From: Pseudothauera lacus
Lineage (GTDB): Bacteria > Pseudomonadota > Gammaproteobacteria > Burkholderiales > Rhodocyclaceae
Direction of reading: 5' to 3'
DNA: 64,000 nucleotides
Assembly (NCBI RefSeq): GCF_003034845.1
Contig: NZ_PZKC01000004.1
Span: 124,001 to 188,000 of the forward strand
The notes under the pieces were generated by a model that saw nothing but the letters and a program-made list of their open reading frames with translations, made no database searches and was not told the DNA's origin. Below are positions 29,677 through 38,158 of the stretch, one piece after another; within the stretch, counting starts at the first letter, position 1; every line of letters begins with the position of its first letter. A program made the translations under genes and the position numbers.

Positions 29677-30429
29677 ATGCCCCTGTTCCGTTCCTTGTCG
29701 TGTCCTTCCCACAGCGCGGCGCGGCGGCATTGCCTGCGGGCGGTCGGCGCAGGGATATTGCTGCTGGCCGGGTGTTCGTCGCCGGGCACGGCGCCGCGTG
29801 AGGGGCGCCTGCCACTGTTCGCGCCCCAGCATCTGGTCAAGAGCGACATCGACCGCTTTGCCGAAGCCCACCAGCAGCGCATCTTCATGAGCCTGCGGCG
29901 GCTGGCGGAGAAGCTCTACCGGCGCAATCCGCGCGAGTGGCGCAAGATCGGCGTCGACGGGGTGGACACGGCGGTGGCGCGCATCTTCGACGGCAATCAT
30001 GGCTGGCGCTTCGAGGAGCTGGGCTACCGGCGCGACATCGATGCCCTGCAGATCGCCTTTCAGCCCGAGTATCCCGGCGATCGCGTCACTGCCTTCATCG
30101 TCGGGCTGTCGAGCATGGTGCAGACCGCCTTCGGCAACAAGGTGGAGTTCTATCTTCTTGATGAACTCGACGCCCAGCGCATCTACAATGCTGCCCGCAA
30201 CGTCGAGATCGCGGCGTGGAAGCTGGCCAGCGCGCGTGACGCCAGCGGGCAGCCGCTGCTGCTCTCCAACGAGATCGGCGAGGTCACCAACCTGAGTTTC
30301 GAGCGCGAGTTCGGGCGCATCATCGGCCAGCTCGAAGTGCTTTCCGACGTGCTCGAAGAAAAGACCGAACGCGCCGTCACGCGGGTGGTCCAGAACATGG
30401 CCACCGCCGTCTTCCTGCCCGTGCGCTGA
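29677..30429 (+). CDS. Putative lipoprotein, 250 aa
   Basis: The N-terminus has a lipoprotein signal (LRAVGAGILLLAGC, lipid Cys at about residue 34). The mature part is mixed alpha/beta with LVKSDIDRFAEAHQQRIFMS, a FQPEYPGDRVTAFIVGLSSM stretch and the hydrophobic C-terminal VVQNMATAVFLPVR. I do not recognise a named domain. The ATG at 29677 was chosen because longer frames place unrelated residues before the signal. It lies upstream of purN on the same strand with a 33-nt gap. It likely faces the periplasm from either membrane. Confidence 0.78.
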   Translation: MPLFRSLSCPSHSAARRHCLRAVGAGILLLAGCSSPGTAPREGRLPLFAPQHLVKSDIDRFAEAHQQRIFMSLRRLAEKLYRRNPREWRKIGVDGVDTAVARIFDGNHGWRFEELGYRRDIDALQIAFQPEYPGDRVTAFIVGLSSMVQTAFGNKVEFYLLDELDAQRIYNAARNVEIAAWKLASARDASGQPLLLSNEIGEVTNLSFEREFGRIIGQLEVLSDVLEEKTERAVTRVVQNMATAVFLPVR

Positions 30430-30462
30430 GCGCGCCGGGCCCACTTTTCCGTCCACAGGATC

Positions 30463-31110
30463 ATGAAGTCCATCGTTATTCTCGTTTCCGGTCGCGGCAG
30501 CAACATGGAAGCCATCGTCCGTGCCGCCATCCCCGGGGCGCGCATCGCTGCGGTGATCAGCAACCGTCCCGATGCCGCGGGCCTGCAGTTTGCCGCCGCG
30601 CAGGGCATCGCCACCGCGGTGGTCGACCACCAGGCCTATCCCGAGCGCGCTGCATTCGACACCGCGCTGGCCGCTGCGATCGACGCCCATGCGCCCGATC
30701 TGGTGGTGCTGGCGGGCTTCATGCGCGTGCTCACCGATGCCTTCGTGCGGCATTACGAAGGCCGGTTGCTCAACATCCATCCTTCGCTGCTGCCGGCCTT
30801 CCCCGGCCTCCACACCCATCGCCGGGCGCTGCAGGCGGGGGTTCGCGTTCATGGTGCAACGGTGCATTTCGTCACCGCCGAGCTCGATTGCGGACCTGTG
30901 GTCGTCCAGGCCGCGGTGCCGGTGCTCGACGGCGACAGCGAGGACAGCCTGGCGGCGCGCGTGCTTGCCGAGGAACACCGCATCTATCCGCAGGCGGTGC
31001 GCTGGTTCGTCGACGGGCGTCTGCGCATCGATGGCAACCGCGTCATCCTGCGCGACGAGGCGGCACCGGCGCCGGCGCTGCGCGTGCCGGCACTGGAGAG
31101 CGGCCGATGA
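30463..31110 (+). CDS. purN: Phosphoribosylglycinamide formyltransferase
   Basis: This 215-residue enzyme transfers the formyl group of 10-formyl-THF to GAR in purine synthesis. The GAR-binding start is VILVSGRGSNMEAIV. The catalytic region is VVLAGFMRVLTDAFVRHYEG, then LLNIHPSLLPAFPGLHTHRR, with His in NIHPS and Asp in ELDCGPVVVQA. The length and the LDGDSEDSLAARVLAEEHRI segment agree with E. coli PurN. It overlaps the DUF3108 gene by 4 bp. Confidence 0.95.
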   Translation: MKSIVILVSGRGSNMEAIVRAAIPGARIAAVISNRPDAAGLQFAAAQGIATAVVDHQAYPERAAFDTALAAAIDAHAPDLVVLAGFMRVLTDAFVRHYEGRLLNIHPSLLPAFPGLHTHRRALQAGVRVHGATVHFVTAELDCGPVVVQAAVPVLDGDSEDSLAARVLAEEHRIYPQAVRWFVDGRLRIDGNRVILRDEAAPAPALRVPALESGR

Positions 31111-31850
31111 AGGGCTGGCGCAATGTGCTGCTGGGGCTCGGTGCCGCGCTCTGCACGATCCTGCAGCCGGCCTTTGCGGGTGCTGCGCAGGGCTGGCCGG
31201 CGCGGGGTGAGATCGTCTACAACCTGAGCATGGGCAATGGCCCGCAGGTCGGCGAGGCCCGTCACAGCTGGGCGCACGATGGCAGCACCTATCACATCGA
31301 GACCCGCGTGCGCACCGTGGGCATGGCGGCGCTGATCGCGCGCCTGCAGTACGTGCAACGCAGTGAGGGCAGGGTACTGGCCGACGGGCTGCAGCCGCAG
31401 CGCTTCACCGTTACCCGCGAGGGCCGCGCGGCCGAGCAGGCCAGCTTCGACTGGGCTGCCGGGCAACTGGTGCTGACCCGCAAGGAGCGCCGCCGCGAGC
31501 TGCCCTTGCGCGCGGCCACCCAGGACGTGCTCAGCCTCTGGCACCAGATCGCCATTGCCGGCAGCCGCCCCTTGCCTGCCCCGTTGCAGGTGGTCACCGG
31601 GCGCAAGGCGGCAGATTCCACGCTGAGCTGGGAGGGCGAGGAAGAGCTCACCGTGCCGCTCGGCAAGCTTCGCACCCGGCGCCTGAAGGCCAGTGCGGAC
31701 GATGGCAGCATGAGCATCGAGGTGTGGTTTGCCATTGACCGCAACATGCTGCCGGTACGCATCCGCATGGTCGATGACGACGGCGACGTGCTTGATCAGC
31801 AGGCCAGCGAACTGCGCTTCGACATGCGCACCACAGGAAGGACGCAATGA
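31107..31850 (+). CDS. DUF3108-domain periplasmic protein
   Basis: This 247-residue protein has an N-terminal signal peptide (VLLGLGAALCTILQPAFAGA). The DUF3108 body begins GEIVYNLSMGNGPQVGEARH and includes the conserved SWAHDGSTYHIETRVRTVGM, then TQDVLSLWHQIA and WFAIDRNMLPVRIRMVDDDG. The domain is a beta-rich, lipoprotein-carrier-like fold of unknown role. It is coupled on both sides (ATGA overlaps with purN and the methyltransferase), an arrangement common in betaproteobacteria. Confidence 0.87.
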   Translation: MKGWRNVLLGLGAALCTILQPAFAGAAQGWPARGEIVYNLSMGNGPQVGEARHSWAHDGSTYHIETRVRTVGMAALIARLQYVQRSEGRVLADGLQPQRFTVTREGRAAEQASFDWAAGQLVLTRKERRRELPLRAATQDVLSLWHQIAIAGSRPLPAPLQVVTGRKAADSTLSWEGEEELTVPLGKLRTRRLKASADDGSMSIEVWFAIDRNMLPVRIRMVDDDGDVLDQQASELRFDMRTTGRTQ

Positions 31851-33202
31851 AACCCAGAGCAGCAAAGGGACGGCGCCAGGGCGCCGTCAGCGAGGAGGCG
31901 GCGCGCAATCCCGCCGGTGTCAGCCGGCCGTTGATGGTTCAGGCCACCCAGGTGCTGGGGGCGGTGCTCTCTTTCGAGCATCCCGCTGACGCGGTGCTGT
32001 CGCAGCATTTCCGCGAGCATCGCGAGATCGGTCATCGCGACCGCGGTTTCATCGCCGAGTCGGTCTACGGGGTGTTGCGCCGCCTGCGCTGGCTGCGCCG
32101 CATCGCCGGAGCGGAAGCCGGCCCGCGCCAGTTGCTGCTGGCCTGGCTGGCGCGCGGCGAAGGTTGGCCGATGCGCAACTTCGAGGGCCTGGCGTCCACC
32201 ACCGAGCGTGACTGGGTGGCCGAGCTGAAGGCCCGTGACAGCGGCGAAGGGGACCTCTCCGTGGCCGAGCGCGCCGACCTGCCCGACTGGCTGGCCGAGC
32301 GCCTGCTGGCGGGCAGCGACGAGGCGGCGTTGCTCGCCCTTGCGCACAGTCTCAACCGCCCGGCGCCGCTCGATCTGCGCGTCAATCTGCTCAAGAGCGA
32401 CCGCGATGCGCTGCTCGCCCGCCTGCGCGCCGACGGCTTCGAGGCCGCGCCGGGGGCCTTGTCGCCGCAGGCCATCCGCCTCGGCGGCAAGCCTGCGCTG
32501 CAGAAGCATCCCGCCTTCCTCGACGGCAGTTTCGAGGTCCAGGACCAGGGCTCGCAACTGCTCGGCTGCCTGGTGCAGCCGCGCCGTGGCGAGATGGTGG
32601 TGGATTTCTGTGCCGGCGCGGGGGGCAAGACCCTGCAGTTGGGAGCGATGATGCGCTCCACTGGCCGCCTGTATGCCTTCGACGTCTCCGAGCGCCGCCT
32701 GGCGCGCCTCAAGCCGCGCATGGCGCGTGCCGGGCTGAGCAACGTCCATCCGGTGCTGATCGCCCACGAGCATGACGCCAAGCTCAAGCGCCTGGCCGGC
32801 AAGGCCGATCGCGTGCTCGTCGATGCACCGTGCAGCGGCCTTGGTACCCTGCGCCGCAACCCCGACCTGAAGTGGCGCCAGAGCCCCGGGTCGGTCGCCG
32901 AGATGGTCGTCAAGCAGGGCAGCATCCTTGCTGCCGCAGCGCGTCTGGTGCGCCCGGGCGGACGCCTGGTGTACGCCACCTGCAGCCTGCTCGAAGAGGA
33001 GAACGACGCCATCGCCGACGCCTTCCTCGCCGCTCACCCGCAGTTTCGTGCCGTTGCCGCGGGCGAGGTGCTCGCCGCCCAGGGTATCGCCATCGACGCC
33101 GGTGAGCGTCTGCACCTGTCCCCCGCCGCGCACGACACCGATGGCTTCTTTGCCGCGGTGTTCGAACGCCTCAGCGGACCGGCGGATGCGCCGGCGCCCT
33201 GA
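31847..33202 (+). CDS. RsmB-type RNA (cytosine-5) methyltransferase
   Basis: This 451-residue protein belongs to the NOL1/NOP2/Sun family and is closest to RsmB, which methylates C967 of 16S rRNA. A NusB-like N-terminal helical domain (about 30–150) is followed by a methyltransferase domain. This contains the SAM motif VVDFCAGAGGKTLQLGAMM, catalytic VDAPCSGLGTLRRNPDLKWR, and YATCSLLEEEND with the second cysteine. The start is taken at the ATGA overlap with the previous gene. Because more than one paralogue can exist in betaproteobacteria, I leave the gene symbol open. Confidence 0.88.
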   Translation: MKPRAAKGRRQGAVSEEAARNPAGVSRPLMVQATQVLGAVLSFEHPADAVLSQHFREHREIGHRDRGFIAESVYGVLRRLRWLRRIAGAEAGPRQLLLAWLARGEGWPMRNFEGLASTTERDWVAELKARDSGEGDLSVAERADLPDWLAERLLAGSDEAALLALAHSLNRPAPLDLRVNLLKSDRDALLARLRADGFEAAPGALSPQAIRLGGKPALQKHPAFLDGSFEVQDQGSQLLGCLVQPRRGEMVVDFCAGAGGKTLQLGAMMRSTGRLYAFDVSERRLARLKPRMARAGLSNVHPVLIAHEHDAKLKRLAGKADRVLVDAPCSGLGTLRRNPDLKWRQSPGSVAEMVVKQGSILAAAARLVRPGGRLVYATCSLLEEENDAIADAFLAAHPQFRAVAAGEVLAAQGIAIDAGERLHLSPAAHDTDGFFAAVFERLSGPADAPAP

Positions 33203-33749
33203 ACGTCTGCTGGCCCTGGCGCTGGCATGCACGGCACCGCTCGCTGCGGCAAGCACGGTGCTGCCGGCACAGGGCAGCGTGGAGGTGGCCTTTGCGCCTG
33301 CCGACGACCCCGAGGCGGTGCTGGTCGGGGTCATCGGTGCTGCCCGCCGGAGCATCCAGGTGCACGCCTACATCTTCACCAGCCGGCCGCTTGCCGCAGC
33401 CCTGGTGGACGCCCACCGGCGTGGAGTGACGGTGGAGGTGCTGGCTGACGCCGGCATGCACCAGCGCGGCCGCAACGCCTTGCCGACGCTGCTGGAGGCG
33501 GGCATTGCGGTGGCTCTGGAAACCGACTATGCCGCCGCCCACAACAAGGTGCTGATCGTCGATGCCGACGGGCCTGGCTGCACGGTGGTCACCGGCTCCT
33601 ACAACTTCACCTGGTCGGCGGCGAAGCGCAACGCCGAGAACATCCTCGTGCTGCGCGAGCACTGTGCGCTGGCGCAGCTTTACCGGCACAATTGGCAGCA
33701 GCACCGCGCCAAGGCCACGGCGGTGCAGCGCCTGCCCTGGAACCCCTGA
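33186..33749 (+). CDS. PLD-superfamily nuclease with one HKD motif (Nuc-like)
   Basis: This 187-residue protein has a signal peptide (ERLLALALACTAPLAAAST). A single phospholipase-D domain follows, with HNKVLIVDADGPGCTVVTGS as the HxK(x)4D motif near residue 118 and YNFTWSAAKRNAEN as its downstream partner. Proteins with a single motif, such as Salmonella Nuc, act as dimers and cut nucleic acids without metal ions. It overlaps the end of the methyltransferase gene by 17 bp. It is probably exported to the periplasm and may degrade DNA there. Confidence 0.87.
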   Translation: MRRRPERLLALALACTAPLAAASTVLPAQGSVEVAFAPADDPEAVLVGVIGAARRSIQVHAYIFTSRPLAAALVDAHRRGVTVEVLADAGMHQRGRNALPTLLEAGIAVALETDYAAAHNKVLIVDADGPGCTVVTGSYNFTWSAAKRNAENILVLREHCALAQLYRHNWQQHRAKATAVQRLPWNP

Positions 33750-33751
33750 AA

Positions 33752-35083
33752 ATGCCCGCTCCCGAGTTCGCCGCGCTCGTCCGCGCGGTGATTGCCGATT
33801 TTGGCGATGTCGCCGTGTGGTGGCAGGTCGCCGTGCTTGGCCTCGCCCTCGGTGCCGCCTGGGTCATCGCGGCGCGCACTGCGCTGCGGGTGCGCAGTGG
33901 CGATCGCGCCGGGCAGAGCGAGGTGCGCCGCTTCGGCCGTCACGGCCTGCTGCGCATCGTCTTCCCGCTCAGCGCGCTGATTCTGGTGGTCGCCGCGCGC
34001 GCGGTGCTCGACAACTTCCACAACGTCAGCCTGCTCAACCTCGCCGTGCCGCTGCTGCTGTCGCTGGCGGTGATCCGGGTGGTGGTGTACGCGGTGCGCC
34101 AGGCCGTCGGGCGCGGTTCCTGGGTGGCGGCTTTCGAACGTCTCTTTGCGGCGCTGGCTTGGGGGGTGGTGGCGCTGCACATCCTTGGCTGGCTGCCGGG
34201 GGTGGTCGCCGCCCTCGATGCGCTGGCGGTCAGTGTCGGCGGGCAACGGCTGTCCTTGTGGATGCTGATGCAGGGCGTGGCTCTGGTGGCGCTCAGTCTG
34301 GTGCTGGCGCTGTGGCTGGCCGGGGAGCTGGAGCGCCGTCTCACCGCCGCCGCGGGGGTCGATCAGAACGTCCGCCTGGTGCTGCTGCGGGTGGTCAAGG
34401 CGGCGCTGGTGCTGGTTGCCATCCTGGTGGCGCTGCCGATGGTCGGCATCGACCTCACCACCCTGTCGGTGTTCGGCGGGGCGCTTGGCGTCGGCCTCGG
34501 TTTTGGCCTGCAGAAGATTGCCGCCAACTACGTCTCCGGTTTCATCATCCTGCTCGACCGCTCGATCCGCATCGGCAACATGATCTCGGTGGGCAACGAA
34601 CGCGGCGTGGTGCGCCAGATCACGACCCGCTACACGGTGCTGCGGGCGCCGAGCGGCATCGAGGCGCTGGTTCCCAACGAGACCCTGGTGGGCTCGGTGG
34701 TGCAGAACGAGACCTTCAGCGACAGCAAGGTGGCGATGCCGCTGCTCTTCCAGATCGCCTATGGCGCCGATGTCGAACAGGCCATGGCGATACTCGTCGC
34801 TGTTGCCGCCGAACAGCCGCGCGTGCTCAGCGACCCGCCGCCGCAGGCCTTTCTCACCGGCTTTGGTGACAACGGCATCAATCTGCGCCTCGGATGCTGG
34901 ATTGGCGACCCCCAGGAAGGCACGCTGGGCATCAGTTCGGCGATCAATCTCGAGGTGTGGCGGCGCTTCAGGCAGGCCGGCATCGAGATTCCCTATCCCC
35001 AGCGTGAAGTCCGCCTGTTGCCGTCGGCGGCAGAACTTTCGCCCCCGGGCGCAGTCACTGCGACAGCGCCGCCCCAACCCTGA
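33752..35083 (+). CDS. Mechanosensitive ion channel of the MscS family
   Basis: This 443-residue protein has about six transmembrane helices followed by the MscS pore and cytoplasmic domains. The pore helix is Gly/Ala-rich: LSVFGGALGVGLGFGLQKIA, then ANYVSGFIILLDRSIRIGN (about residues 245–280). The beta domain begins VGNERGVVRQITTRYTVLRA and the conserved IEALVPNETLVGSVVQNETF follows. It would release solutes on hypo-osmotic shock. The size places it between small MscS and larger MscK-like channels. ATG 33752 lies 2 nt after the PLD gene stop. Confidence 0.9.
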   Translation: MPAPEFAALVRAVIADFGDVAVWWQVAVLGLALGAAWVIAARTALRVRSGDRAGQSEVRRFGRHGLLRIVFPLSALILVVAARAVLDNFHNVSLLNLAVPLLLSLAVIRVVVYAVRQAVGRGSWVAAFERLFAALAWGVVALHILGWLPGVVAALDALAVSVGGQRLSLWMLMQGVALVALSLVLALWLAGELERRLTAAAGVDQNVRLVLLRVVKAALVLVAILVALPMVGIDLTTLSVFGGALGVGLGFGLQKIAANYVSGFIILLDRSIRIGNMISVGNERGVVRQITTRYTVLRAPSGIEALVPNETLVGSVVQNETFSDSKVAMPLLFQIAYGADVEQAMAILVAVAAEQPRVLSDPPPQAFLTGFGDNGINLRLGCWIGDPQEGTLGISSAINLEVWRRFRQAGIEIPYPQREVRLLPSAAELSPPGAVTATAPPQP

Positions 35084-35118
35084 ACACCCTGTTTCCGCTG
35101 TAGCGAGGCAAGCAATCC

Positions 35119-36288
35119 ATGTACCCAGGCCTGATCGAACTCCCGTGGTGGGGCTATGTCCTCGTCGCCCTCGGACTGACTCACGTCACCATTGCCTCGG
35201 TGACCATCTTCCTGCATCGCCACCAGGCCCACCGTGCCCTTGAGCTGCATCCGCTGCCGAGCCATTTCTTCCGCCTCTGGCTGTGGCTGACCACCGGCAT
35301 GGTGACCAAGGAGTGGGCGGCGATCCACCGCAAGCATCACGCCAAATGCGAGACCGTCGACGACCCCCACAGCCCGCAGACCCGCGGCCTGCTGAAGGTC
35401 CTGCTGGAGGGCGCGGAGCTCTACCGCGCCGAGGCAAAGAACACCGAGACCCTGGCGCGCTATGGCCATGGCACGCCCGACGACTGGTTGGAGCGCAATG
35501 TCTATCGCCACTCCGTCCTCGGGGTGTCGATCATGATGATCGTCGACCTTGTGCTCTTCGGCCCCATCGGGCTGACCATCTGGGCGGTGCAGATGGTGTG
35601 GATTCCCTTCTGGGCGGCCGGCGTGGTCAATGGCCTGGGGCATTTCTGGGGCTATCGCAACTACGACTGCGCCGATGCGTCCACCAACCTGCTGCCCTGG
35701 GGCATCCTCATCGGCGGCGAGGAGCTGCACAACAATCACCACAGTTTCGCCACCTCGGCAAAACTGTCGGCGAAGTGGTACGAGTTCGACATCGGCTGGA
35801 TGTACATCCGCATCCTCGCCATCCTGGGCCTGGCGACGCCGCGGCGGGTAATACCCAAGCCGCGCTTCGACGCTGCCAAGACGGAGCCCGATTTCGATAC
35901 CCTGCAGGCAGTGATCACCCACCGCTACGATGTCATGACCCGCTACATGGCGTCGCTGAAGCGCATCTGCAGCGAGGAGATCGAGCAACTACGCCAGCGC
36001 CATGCGGGCAGCTTCGATGCCCGCGCCCTGCGCCGCTGGGTTCTCAGCGGCGAGGAGCGCGGCCTTGCCGAGGGTGAGAAGCTGCGCTTTGCGGAGATCC
36101 TCCGCGACAGCAAGGCGCTGGCCACGGTGATGGCGATGCGCGAGGAGCTGGCGGCGATCTGGGCGCGCTCGAACGCCTCGCGCGAGCAGCTGCTGGCGCA
36201 GTTGCGCGACTGGATCGCGCGCGCCGAGCGCAGCGGCATCCGCCAGCTCGAGGAATTCGCGTTGCGCCTGCGGCGCTACGCGCTGTAG
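35119..36288 (+). CDS. Acyl-CoA/fatty-acid desaturase
   Basis: This 389-residue membrane desaturase has the three histidine boxes of the stearoyl-CoA type: HRHQAHR near residue 35, HRKHH near 72 and HNNHH near 208, with hydrophobic helices between (WWGYVLVALGLTHVTI; VLGVSIMMIVDLVLFGPIGL). These histidines hold a di-iron centre. A C-terminal helical extension of about 130 residues (LRRWVLSGEERGLAEGEKLR) is common in betaproteobacterial homologues. It would insert a double bond, probably at delta-9, into membrane lipids. It is unlinked to the fadH fusion at 5–8 kb, though both act on unsaturated acyl chains. Confidence 0.9.
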   Translation: MYPGLIELPWWGYVLVALGLTHVTIASVTIFLHRHQAHRALELHPLPSHFFRLWLWLTTGMVTKEWAAIHRKHHAKCETVDDPHSPQTRGLLKVLLEGAELYRAEAKNTETLARYGHGTPDDWLERNVYRHSVLGVSIMMIVDLVLFGPIGLTIWAVQMVWIPFWAAGVVNGLGHFWGYRNYDCADASTNLLPWGILIGGEELHNNHHSFATSAKLSAKWYEFDIGWMYIRILAILGLATPRRVIPKPRFDAAKTEPDFDTLQAVITHRYDVMTRYMASLKRICSEEIEQLRQRHAGSFDARALRRWVLSGEERGLAEGEKLRFAEILRDSKALATVMAMREELAAIWARSNASREQLLAQLRDWIARAERSGIRQLEEFALRLRRYAL

Positions 36289-36318
36289 CGGGTGCAGGAG
36301 GGCGCGTGGGAATGGAAG

Positions 36319-36346
36319 AACGGCGGGAACTCCCGCCGTTTTTTTT
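36319..36346 (+). terminator. Intrinsic terminator after the desaturase
   Basis: CGGCGGG and CCCGCCG form a perfect stem around AACT, followed by eight T. It lies 30 nt past the stop and just before the convergent lipoprotein gene. Confidence 0.92.
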
Positions 36347-36361
36347 GCTGTGCTGCAGGGC

Positions 36362-36916
36362 TCAGCGATAGGCCGGCTCGTTCTTGTTGTAGATGATCCA
36401 GGTGAGATGGCCGCTGCTCCAGTCGCCCACCGAGCCACCGGAGAAGATCAGCCGTCCCTGGCCCTTGTAGATCAGTTCGTGGCGGTAGCGGTCGGAGCCG
36501 AAGTAGAAGGGAATCCAGGCCTTGGCGGTGACATAGGAGCCCTGGTCGGAGGGCTGGCCGATGAGATCCATGACCTGGCGCATCGGCATGCCGATCTTGA
36601 GTTGGGTGAACTTGCTGCCCGGGAACGGCTTGCCGGTGATCTCGCCTTCCCAGTCATTGATGCCCTTCACCTGCTGGCCGTGCCCGGCCTCGATCTGGGA
36701 TGAGTCGACGACCTCGCCGGCGGCGTTCATGCCGGGCGGAATGGCGCTGGCGCTGCTGCGCGCGGAGCTCGAAGACGTGCTCGTGCTGGCCGGCTTGGCC
36801 GCGCTGTCGCCACCTTCGGCGCTGTCGGCCTTGAAGGGGTTGGAAACGCAGGCGCTGAGCACGAAGGCGCTGAGCAGCGCGAGCGGCAGTGCCTTGAGTT
36901 TGCGGTGTTCAATCAT
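36362..36916 (-). CDS. BamE/SmpA-like lipoprotein
   Basis: This 184-residue protein has a lipoprotein signal with LALLSAFVLSAC (Cys at about residue 23). A Ser/Ala-rich linker spans about 35–65. The folded part contains FTQLKIGMPMRQVMDLIGQP, which resembles the start of the SmpA/OmlA (BamE) fold. It then shows WIPFYFGSDRYRHELIYKGQ and ends GHLTWIIYNKNEPAYR. It is larger than BamE and has no beta-barrel assembly genes nearby, so it is probably a divergent relative with its own function. Confidence 0.76.
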   Translation of the reverse strand: MIEHRKLKALPLALLSAFVLSACVSNPFKADSAEGGDSAAKPASTSTSSSSARSSASAIPPGMNAAGEVVDSSQIEAGHGQQVKGINDWEGEITGKPFPGSKFTQLKIGMPMRQVMDLIGQPSDQGSYVTAKAWIPFYFGSDRYRHELIYKGQGRLIFSGGSVGDWSSGHLTWIIYNKNEPAYR

Positions 36917-37141
36917 GGTGGGCTCCTCGTTGGGCGGTAATCACGGGCTGCTGCGGCGGTGCGCGGATGGCGACGATCGCTGCCGCAGTCTAGCCCGCAT
37001 CTCTCACACCGTCACTACTGCGGGTGCCGATACGCTTGCCGGGCGTCGACTCCCACTGTGTGTGCTGCGGAAACCGCGCCGACGCGCTATGGTCAGAGTG
37101 TGAGCGGCGTCGTGGTGGCGCCGGAGCGCAGGAGCACGATC

Positions 37142-37474
37142 ATGCACAAACCCTGGAAGACCTTGCCGGGCTCGCGGCGCGAGCCCGCCGGACTTGAACG
37201 CGTGGTGCTGCGTCGCCTGCCTCTGGTGACCCTGGCGGGCACCGCGCTGTGCGTGCTGCCGGCGCTCATCGGGCGCTGGCGCTGGGGGGGCGATCTTTCT
37301 GCGGAAGCCTTGCGTGCCCTGCAGATGGCCGACATCTGGTCGGCGGCGATGGTGGTGCTGTGGTGGACGGCGGTGCTGACCGTCGCCCTGGTGTGCTTCG
37401 TGGTGATGGTGATGAAGGGGCCGGCCTACGTCGCCGACCGTTACGACATGCCCGACAGCGACCGGCCCGCCTGA
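37142..37474 (+). CDS. Small membrane protein, 110 aa
   Basis: This protein is not recognised. Two transmembrane helices are predicted by eye: LVTLAGTALCVLPALIGRW and MVVLWWTAVLTVALVCFVVM. A basic N-terminus would face the cytoplasm. GGAGCGCAGGAGCACGATC upstream supports the ATG at 37142. It is convergent with the cytochrome b gene of the octaheme operon and could be an accessory membrane protein of that system, but there is no direct evidence. Confidence 0.7.
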   Translation: MHKPWKTLPGSRREPAGLERVVLRRLPLVTLAGTALCVLPALIGRWRWGGDLSAEALRALQMADIWSAAMVVLWWTAVLTVALVCFVVMVMKGPAYVADRYDMPDSDRPA

Positions 37475-37502
37475 GCGGGCCGGTGCTCCCGTGTGGGGTG
37501 CC

Positions 37503-38156
37503 TCAGCGGGGCTTGTGCTCGCTTTGTGCGGCAGCGGGGGGCTCGTGCTCTTCCTCCCAGCCGGTGATCATCGCCTTCACATGGGCGAAGATGGTGTGGC
37601 CGGTGGTGGTCAGATAGACGTGGGCGATGAAGAACACCAGCATCATGAAGGCGCCGATGGTGTGCACGGTGGCGACGATCTCCAGGGTCAGCCAGCGGTC
37701 GATGCCGAAGTCCTTCCAGTAGGCGTAGAACAGGTAGAACAGTCCCGAACCCCAGATGATCGGCGAAACCATCGACAGCAGGGCGAGATAGGCCAGGCGC
37801 TGCAGCGGGTTGTGCTTTTTCTGCGGGGTCTTGCGGTAGGGGTGGGGTGCGCCGCGGAAAATCCCCCAGGCGTAGTAGCGGATCATCGCGTCCACCTTCT
37901 GCAGGGTGGGGATGTACTGCCGCCATTCCCCGGTAGTGAACTGCCAGAAGATGGTGAATGCCCACAGGATGAGCAGCGACCACGCCGCCAGAGTGTGCAG
38001 CTCGACGGCGCGCTGGAAGCCGAAGATCTCGTAGGTGCCGGCGATCTCGAAGCCGGTGAGCATCATGAAGATCACCAGCGCGGCCTGCGACCAGTGCCAG
38101 AAGCGCTCATAGCGCTTGTATACGTAGAAGCGATGGACGGTGTGCTGTTCGCTCAT
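37503..38156 (-). CDS. Membrane cytochrome b, quinone-linked electron carrier
   Basis: This 217-residue protein belongs to the cytochrome b561/Ni-Fe-hydrogenase b family. It has four to five helices and heme-ligand histidines: one in YERFWHWSQAALVIFMMLTG, one in VELHTLAAWSLLILWAF, and later ones in TVHTIGAFMMLVFFIAHVYL. A Lys/Pro cytoplasmic loop (GAPHPYRKTPQKKHNPLQR) separates the two helix pairs. It is the last gene of the operon Rieske–octaheme cytochrome–cytochrome b, with a 2-nt gap to the octaheme gene. It would exchange electrons between ubiquinol and the periplasmic multiheme partner. Confidence 0.87.
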   Translation of the reverse strand: MSEQHTVHRFYVYKRYERFWHWSQAALVIFMMLTGFEIAGTYEIFGFQRAVELHTLAAWSLLILWAFTIFWQFTTGEWRQYIPTLQKVDAMIRYYAWGIFRGAPHPYRKTPQKKHNPLQRLAYLALLSMVSPIIWGSGLFYLFYAYWKDFGIDRWLTLEIVATVHTIGAFMMLVFFIAHVYLTTTGHTIFAHVKAMITGWEEEHEPPAAAQSEHKPR

Positions 38157-38158
38157 GT